NCBI RefSeq assembly: GCF_024623065.1
Contig: NZ_JANJZR010000011.1
Coordinates: 25,453-89,452 of the forward strand
Origin: Bacteroides acidifaciens
GTDB lineage: Bacteria > Bacteroidota > Bacteroidia > Bacteroidales > Bacteroidaceae
Direction: 5' to 3'
Length of the DNA stretch: 64,000 nucleotides
Shown: piece by piece, positions 59,562 to 64,000 of the stretch
Position numbering within the stretch: the first letter of the stretch is position 1
Layout: each line of letters begins with the position of its first letter
Notes under the pieces: model-generated
The model's input: the letters and a program-made list of their open reading frames with translations, nothing else
Told to the model about the DNA's origin: nothing
Databases searched by the model: none
Position numbers and translations under genes: made by a program

Positions 59562-60374
59562 TTAAATAGAGAATGCGTCGAAACCACCATCAATAACAGC
59601 TACTGTACCTGTTACGAAGTTAGAAGCATCACTAATCAGATAGTGGATTGTTCCGTAAAGATCTTCCGGTTCACCGAAACGGTTGAACGGAGTATGAGCA
59701 AGGATTGTCTTTGAACGGTCGGTCAAAGAACCGTCAGGATTAGTCAATAATGTACGGTTCTGTTCAGTCAGGAAGAAACCCGGAGCGATAGCGTTTACAC
59801 GCAAGCCGTTACCGAATTTCAAAGCCAATTCACCAGCCATGTATTTAGTAAAGTTAGCAATAGCTGCTTTAGCTGCACCATAACCAACGACACGAGTCAA
59901 CGGACGAAGAGCTGATTCAGAGCAGAAGTTTACAATAGAACCTTTCTTCTGTTCTACCATAACTTCAGCAAATACCATTGTAGGCAATACTGTACCGAAG
60001 AGGTTCAAATCCACCACTTTCTTAAATGCGTCAATCTGCAAATCAAAGAACGTTTTATCCGGAGCGATAGTTGCACCTGCCATGTTACCTCCGGCAGCGT
60101 TCAACAATACGTCAATGCGACCATAAGCCTTCATGATTTCTACTTTGTTGCCTTCCAATACTTCTTTATCCATTACGTCAGTGTAAAGGAACATGGCTTC
60201 GTTGCCCTCAGCTTTGATACTGTCTACCAATGCTCTTCCTGTTTCTTCGCTTCTGTCGAGCACAACCACTCTTGCGCCTTCTTTTGCGAGGTATGCAGCA
60301 ATTCCTTTACCCAAGATTCCGGCTCCACCGGTAATTACAACAACTTTGTCCTTTACGTTAAATAATTCATTCAT
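59562..60374 (-). CDS. SDR family oxidoreductase (candidate D-mannonate/fructuronate oxidoreductase)
   Basis: VVITGGAGILGKGIAAYLAKEGA; YGAAKAAIANFTKYMAGEL; adjacent to uxuA. Confidence 0.87.
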   Translation of the reverse strand: MNELFNVKDKVVVITGGAGILGKGIAAYLAKEGARVVVLDRSEETGRALVDSIKAEGNEAMFLYTDVMDKEVLEGNKVEIMKAYGRIDVLLNAAGGNMAGATIAPDKTFFDLQIDAFKKVVDLNLFGTVLPTMVFAEVMVEQKKGSIVNFCSESALRPLTRVVGYGAAKAAIANFTKYMAGELALKFGNGLRVNAIAPGFFLTEQNRTLLTNPDGSLTDRSKTILAHTPFNRFGEPEDLYGTIHYLISDASNFVTGTVAVIDGGFDAFSI

Positions 60375-60396
60375 GGTTTCTAAAAATTTATTATAT

Positions 60397-61467
60397 TTAT
60401 AGTTTATTGTTCAGATAATATTTCAGGTTCTCTTTAAGGAGAATATCTATCGGCATAAGATTTACCTTTTCAGAATGTTGCTTGAACAACAGATGATTGC
60501 ATAGGGACTTAATTCCTTCGTATCCCTGCCTTTCGGGACGCTGCGCAACCAATGCGGTAATCACACCTTCGGAAAGTAACTGTGTATTTCTCTCTATAAG
60601 GTCATAACCTACCAGTTTTACCGACTGCATGGCTCTTGCTTTCAGGTAATTCCCTAAAATATAGCAGGTAGAATTAAAAATAACAGTTCCTTCAATATTC
60701 GGATTTGATTCAAAGATTTCATCAAGTTTCGTGAAATTGTACACCGAATCATTGATTTTCAACTCCACCTCATGCAGATTTCCAGTGAATCCCATCTCTT
60801 TCAGATAACGACAAAATCCCTCCCTGCGGTTTCTTCCCTGATTGGAGTCATTCTTTCCACTATGGACAATCCGTGCCATAAGAATATCGGAAGCAGGAGA
60901 AATTCTGTCTGTCAACAACCTGGCGGCAATAACTCCGGCATCATAAGATTCTGTACCGAAATAGGCAAGTTGATGCTGTCCCTCAATATTGGAATCGACA
61001 TAAATATAGGGAATTTCGAATCGGTCGAGTTCACGCGAAAGCCGGATAACAGAATCGGTAAACAATGTGGCGATTAACACACCATCCACCTTTTCATCCA
61101 ACAGATTACGGACTATATCATCAAAAGTTTTGTTGTTATACTGGTCAAAAAAGAGCTTTGTGATAGTTATATTATAAGACTCCATTTCGGAAGCAGCCTT
61201 ATCAATGCCTTCTGAAATGGCTTCCCAATACTCTCCCTGAGCAAAAGACGGAGTGATTGCGACAAAGTGATACTGTTTCTTGGACGCCAATGAACGCGCC
61301 ATGAGATTAGGCTGATAATGAACCATCTCCAAAATAGCCTGCACCTTTTTCCTGTTTTCTTCAGATACCCGTCCACGATTATGAATGACTCTATCCACCG
61401 TGCCGACAGAGACACCCGCCATTTTAGCGATGTCTACAATACGAATATTTGAGAATTCTTTGTCCAT
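60397..61467 (-). CDS. LacI family transcriptional regulator
   Basis: IRIVDIAKMAGVSVGTVDRVIHNRGRVSEENRKKVQAIL; substrate-binding domain. Confidence 0.93.
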   Translation of the reverse strand: MDKEFSNIRIVDIAKMAGVSVGTVDRVIHNRGRVSEENRKKVQAILEMVHYQPNLMARSLASKKQYHFVAITPSFAQGEYWEAISEGIDKAASEMESYNITITKLFFDQYNNKTFDDIVRNLLDEKVDGVLIATLFTDSVIRLSRELDRFEIPYIYVDSNIEGQHQLAYFGTESYDAGVIAARLLTDRISPASDILMARIVHSGKNDSNQGRNRREGFCRYLKEMGFTGNLHEVELKINDSVYNFTKLDEIFESNPNIEGTVIFNSTCYILGNYLKARAMQSVKLVGYDLIERNTQLLSEGVITALVAQRPERQGYEGIKSLCNHLLFKQHSEKVNLMPIDILLKENLKYYLNNKL

Positions 61468-61529
61468 CCTTAATAAATATCTTGTTTTTCGATGACAAAA
61501 GTAAAATGAATTATTGAATTAAGCAATAA

Positions 61530-61543
61530 TGTGTGCGCACACA
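61530..61543. promoter_or_regulatory. Candidate LacI-type operator 1 (TGTGTGCGCACACA, perfect palindrome)
   Basis: Central-CG dyad upstream of the LacI-SDR-uxuA operon. Confidence 0.65.
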
Positions 61544-61735
61544 CACGATAACACAAATAGATTATAAAATTAATTATCAAACACTTATATCAAACGTAGC
61601 AAATATACACATGTTATTAAACATAAGAAAAAATCCAAAATTATCAGTAAAAAGTACTCCTGAAAGCAGATAAAGAAGAGAAAAAAAATAGTTTTTATCA
61701 CGAAAAAGATAGAAAAGAATAGAGAAAGTGGTAAA

Positions 61736-61751
61736 GTGTGTGCGAACACAC
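61736..61751. promoter_or_regulatory. Candidate LacI-type operator 2 (GTGTGTGCGAACACAC)
   Basis: Shares the GTGTGTGCG(C/A)ACACAC core and downstream GATAA with operator 1. Confidence 0.6.
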
Positions 61752-61841
61752 GATAATATTCAGTGTATACATAAGCGAATAAAATAGTAAAAAAGAATTG
61801 ATAATCAACTATATGTTAACTGATTACCAATTCTGAAAATA

Positions 61842-62129
61842 TTATTTCTCCCACTTTTCTTTTGCTTTTCCAGCCATCTTATCGGCTTCTGCTGCCACTT
61901 TATCAGCAATTTCGGCTCCGGTTTCTACCGCTTTCAGTCCAAGATTCATTGCTTTTTTCTCTGCACAAGCTGCCGCCGCCTCAGCATCGCGACCAATGCG
62001 GTGGATAGCGTCATAAATTTCATTTTCCAGTTGTCGGGCTTTTGCGGTACGTGAAAGACGATAAGCAATAGCACCAAGGATAGAACCAAGTCCAAGTCCA
62101 ATCCAGAAATTTCCATGTCTACATTCCAT
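61842..62129 (-). CDS. YtxH-like small protein
   Basis: GNFWIGLGLGSILGAIAYRLSRTAKARQ, similar to the 38539-38835 product. Confidence 0.65.
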   Translation of the reverse strand: MECRHGNFWIGLGLGSILGAIAYRLSRTAKARQLENEIYDAIHRIGRDAEAAAACAEKKAMNLGLKAVETGAEIADKVAAEADKMAGKAKEKWEK

Positions 62130-62297
62130 AATTAAGTTCAGTTTTTTAGATTAAAAATAAATTATATACCCAATAAAGTTCATTTTATCCTCCTTTTTTA
62201 ATTCAACAACAGCAGGTATAAAGAATAGTTCAGTAACTCAAAACTGAATTAACGACAATTTACAATCCTTAGTTTTAGAAAAACAGGAAAGTTTGCG

Positions 62298-62305
62298 TAC
62301 CTTTG
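62298..62305 (+). promoter_or_regulatory. Candidate -7 promoter element TACCTTTG upstream of the MFS gene
   Basis: TAnnTTTG match 41 bp upstream of the start codon. Confidence 0.45.
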
Positions 62306-62345
62306 CAGCCAATTTTTCAGGAACACTTCTAAAGCAATAGGTATC

Positions 62346-63551
62346 ATGATACAAAATCAGGAACAACCCGTAGGAAAAATTACATTTTCCATCTTAATCG
62401 CATTAAGTCTTTCACACTGTCTCAATGACCTTTTACAGTCCGTTGTATCAGCAGCTTATCCGCTATTCAAAGATGATTTAGGATTGAGTTTTGCGCAAAT
62501 CGGTCTTATCACACTGATTTATCAGCTATCAGCTTCGGTCTTCCAACCGATTACCGGAATCATCTTTGATAAATATCCCGTCGCATGGTCATTGCCTATC
62601 GGAATGAGCTTCACCATGATAGGACTGATAAACTTAGCTTTTTCTGATAATCTTTATTGGATACTACTGTCCGTATTCTTAATCGGAATCGGTTCTTCCG
62701 TATTGCACCCGGAAGCCTCGCGCATCACATTTCTCGCTTCGGGTGGAAAACGCGGACTGGCACAATCACTCTTTCAGGTAGGTGGCAATTTTGGTGGTTC
62801 GCTAGGCCCTTTATTGGTGGCTTTGCTCGTTGCCCCTTATGGAAGACAGCATCTTTTCATATTTGCATTTGTAGCGGTTGCAGCTATCGGAGTCATGTAT
62901 CCGATTTGCAAATGGTATAAATCTTATCTCAACCGGATGAAGGCTCAGACTGTCAGCGTCAGAAAACCGGTTCATCTCCCTTTGCCTATGGATAAAACGG
63001 CTATCTCTATCGGGATATTACTTATATTGATTTTCTCGAAATATATCTATATGGCGAGTCTGACCAGTTATTATACATTTTATCTGATTCACAAATTCAA
63101 TGTTAGCGTACAGGAATCGCAGCTATATTTATTTATATTCTTGGTTGCTACGGCTATCGGAACATTGGTGGGCGGCCCCGTAGGCGACCGCGTCGGGCGG
63201 AAGTATGTTATTTGGGCTTCAATTTTGGGAGCTGCCCCGTTCAGTTTACTGATGCCTCACGCTAATCTGGTATGGACTATTATTTTAAGTTTCTGCGTGG
63301 GATTGATGCTTTCTTCCGCTTTCCCTGCCATATTGCTTTATGCTCAAGAGCTACTTCCTACCAAACTTGGATTAATATCAGGCCTGTTCTTCGGATTTGC
63401 TTTCGGGGTTGCCGGTGTTGCATCGGCTGTGCTTGGTAACTTGGCGGATAAGACAAGTATTGAGTATGTTTATAATATATGTGCTTATATGCCGTTGCTG
63501 GGACTGGTCACGTTCTTTCTGCCTAATTTGAAGAAGAAAAAGATCGGATAG
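62346..63551 (+). CDS. MFS transporter, fosmidomycin-resistance (Fsr)-like
   Basis: LSHCLNDLLQSVVSAAYPLFKDDLGLSFAQIGLITLIYQLSASVFQP; SSVLHPEASRITFLASGGKRGLAQSLFQVGGNFGGSLGPLL. Confidence 0.92.
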   Translation: MIQNQEQPVGKITFSILIALSLSHCLNDLLQSVVSAAYPLFKDDLGLSFAQIGLITLIYQLSASVFQPITGIIFDKYPVAWSLPIGMSFTMIGLINLAFSDNLYWILLSVFLIGIGSSVLHPEASRITFLASGGKRGLAQSLFQVGGNFGGSLGPLLVALLVAPYGRQHLFIFAFVAVAAIGVMYPICKWYKSYLNRMKAQTVSVRKPVHLPLPMDKTAISIGILLILIFSKYIYMASLTSYYTFYLIHKFNVSVQESQLYLFIFLVATAIGTLVGGPVGDRVGRKYVIWASILGAAPFSLLMPHANLVWTIILSFCVGLMLSSAFPAILLYAQELLPTKLGLISGLFFGFAFGVAGVASAVLGNLADKTSIEYVYNICAYMPLLGLVTFFLPNLKKKKIG

Positions 63552-63690
63552 AAATCTACATAAATAAAGCGAAGCAAAGCGCATTATATTAACATATTTA
63601 ATTGGAGATAAAAGAAACGTCCGGTATTCGTCGTCACGACGTACACCGGTCTACAAGTTAAGGTCAAAGTCAAAAAATTAAGAGAGCTAT

Positions 63691-63885
63691 TTATAAATTT
63701 GGGTTCGCGTTTATTTCTTTTTCGGGAATAGCGTACAAATAGTAGGTGCTATTCTCTGTGAATGGCTTACCATTCGGAAAACGAAGGAACCAATGTCCTA
63801 ATGGATTCCGTTTGGCAAAGGTGCCGCCTTCCTGCCAACAATACACTTCCGCCTTTTGTTCATCTTCCGCCTCTATCAGATACAT
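63691..63885 (-). CDS. Small hypothetical protein (64 aa)
   Basis: Intact ORF in a gap between the MFS gene and the dispersed repeat. Confidence 0.4.
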   Translation of the reverse strand: MYLIEAEDEQKAEVYCWQEGGTFAKRNPLGHWFLRFPNGKPFTENSTYYLYAIPEKEINANPNL

Positions 63886-63923
63886 TTTGCTTGCTGTAAC
63901 TAACAGTATATAGAAGTTTTTTG

Positions 63924-64000
63924 TTTAGAGCCTGTTTAAATTTTCCTGAGATTATGTTAGATAGGCTTTACCGACCTGTTTTTATTCGTCACATAGTCTC
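63924..64000 (+). repeat. 77-bp dispersed repeat, copy 2 (continues past the window edge)
   Basis: Exact reverse complement of 45699-45775. Confidence 0.92.

Overview
64 kb chromosomal window from a Bacteroides-like member of the Bacteroidota (inferred from gene content, TAnnTTTG-type -7 promoter motifs and gene order). About 50 credible CDSs, mostly on the minus strand. From left to right: a housekeeping block (folC end, ridA, rlmB, recN, coaBC, exonuclease, dnaN, murB, threonine degradation, ferritin, lysA, lysC, ftsE-like); a his cluster (hisIE/F/A/H) with purU; two tandem tRNA-Asp genes followed by an AT-rich accessory gene (GNAT fused to a FISUMP/DUF1566-like domain) and MITE-like remnants; a five-gene operon resembling the uncharacterised STM4011-STM4015 families (two radical SAM proteins, a sulfatase/phosphatase-fold protein, an ATP-grasp protein, a WGR-LRR protein), with a HAD phosphatase fused to the first radical SAM protein; an envelope/stress island (paired OmpA-like proteins, BrkB, YtxH/GlsB-type small proteins, Mn-catalase); a Dxs-like gene; a MITE-like element next to decayed genes; a Tricorn-like S41 peptidase; a RING/TerD-like protein preceded by a structured tRNA-like RNA element; a hexuronate (uxuA) operon with LacI-type operators; and an Fsr-like MFS gene. 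The strongest candidates for undescribed biology are (1) the tRNA-like element with a T-loop, a 13-bp closing stem and a U-run at 56105-56211, just upstream of the RING/TerD-like gene, within a locus carrying three copies of GAAGTAA-N7-TTGACCT; (2) the STM4011-4015-like operon; and (3) a 22-bp-period array of perfect dyads (GTTTAT-N-ATAAAC) between hisH and hisA. All family names come from reading the protein sequences by eye. No database search or folding program was run.
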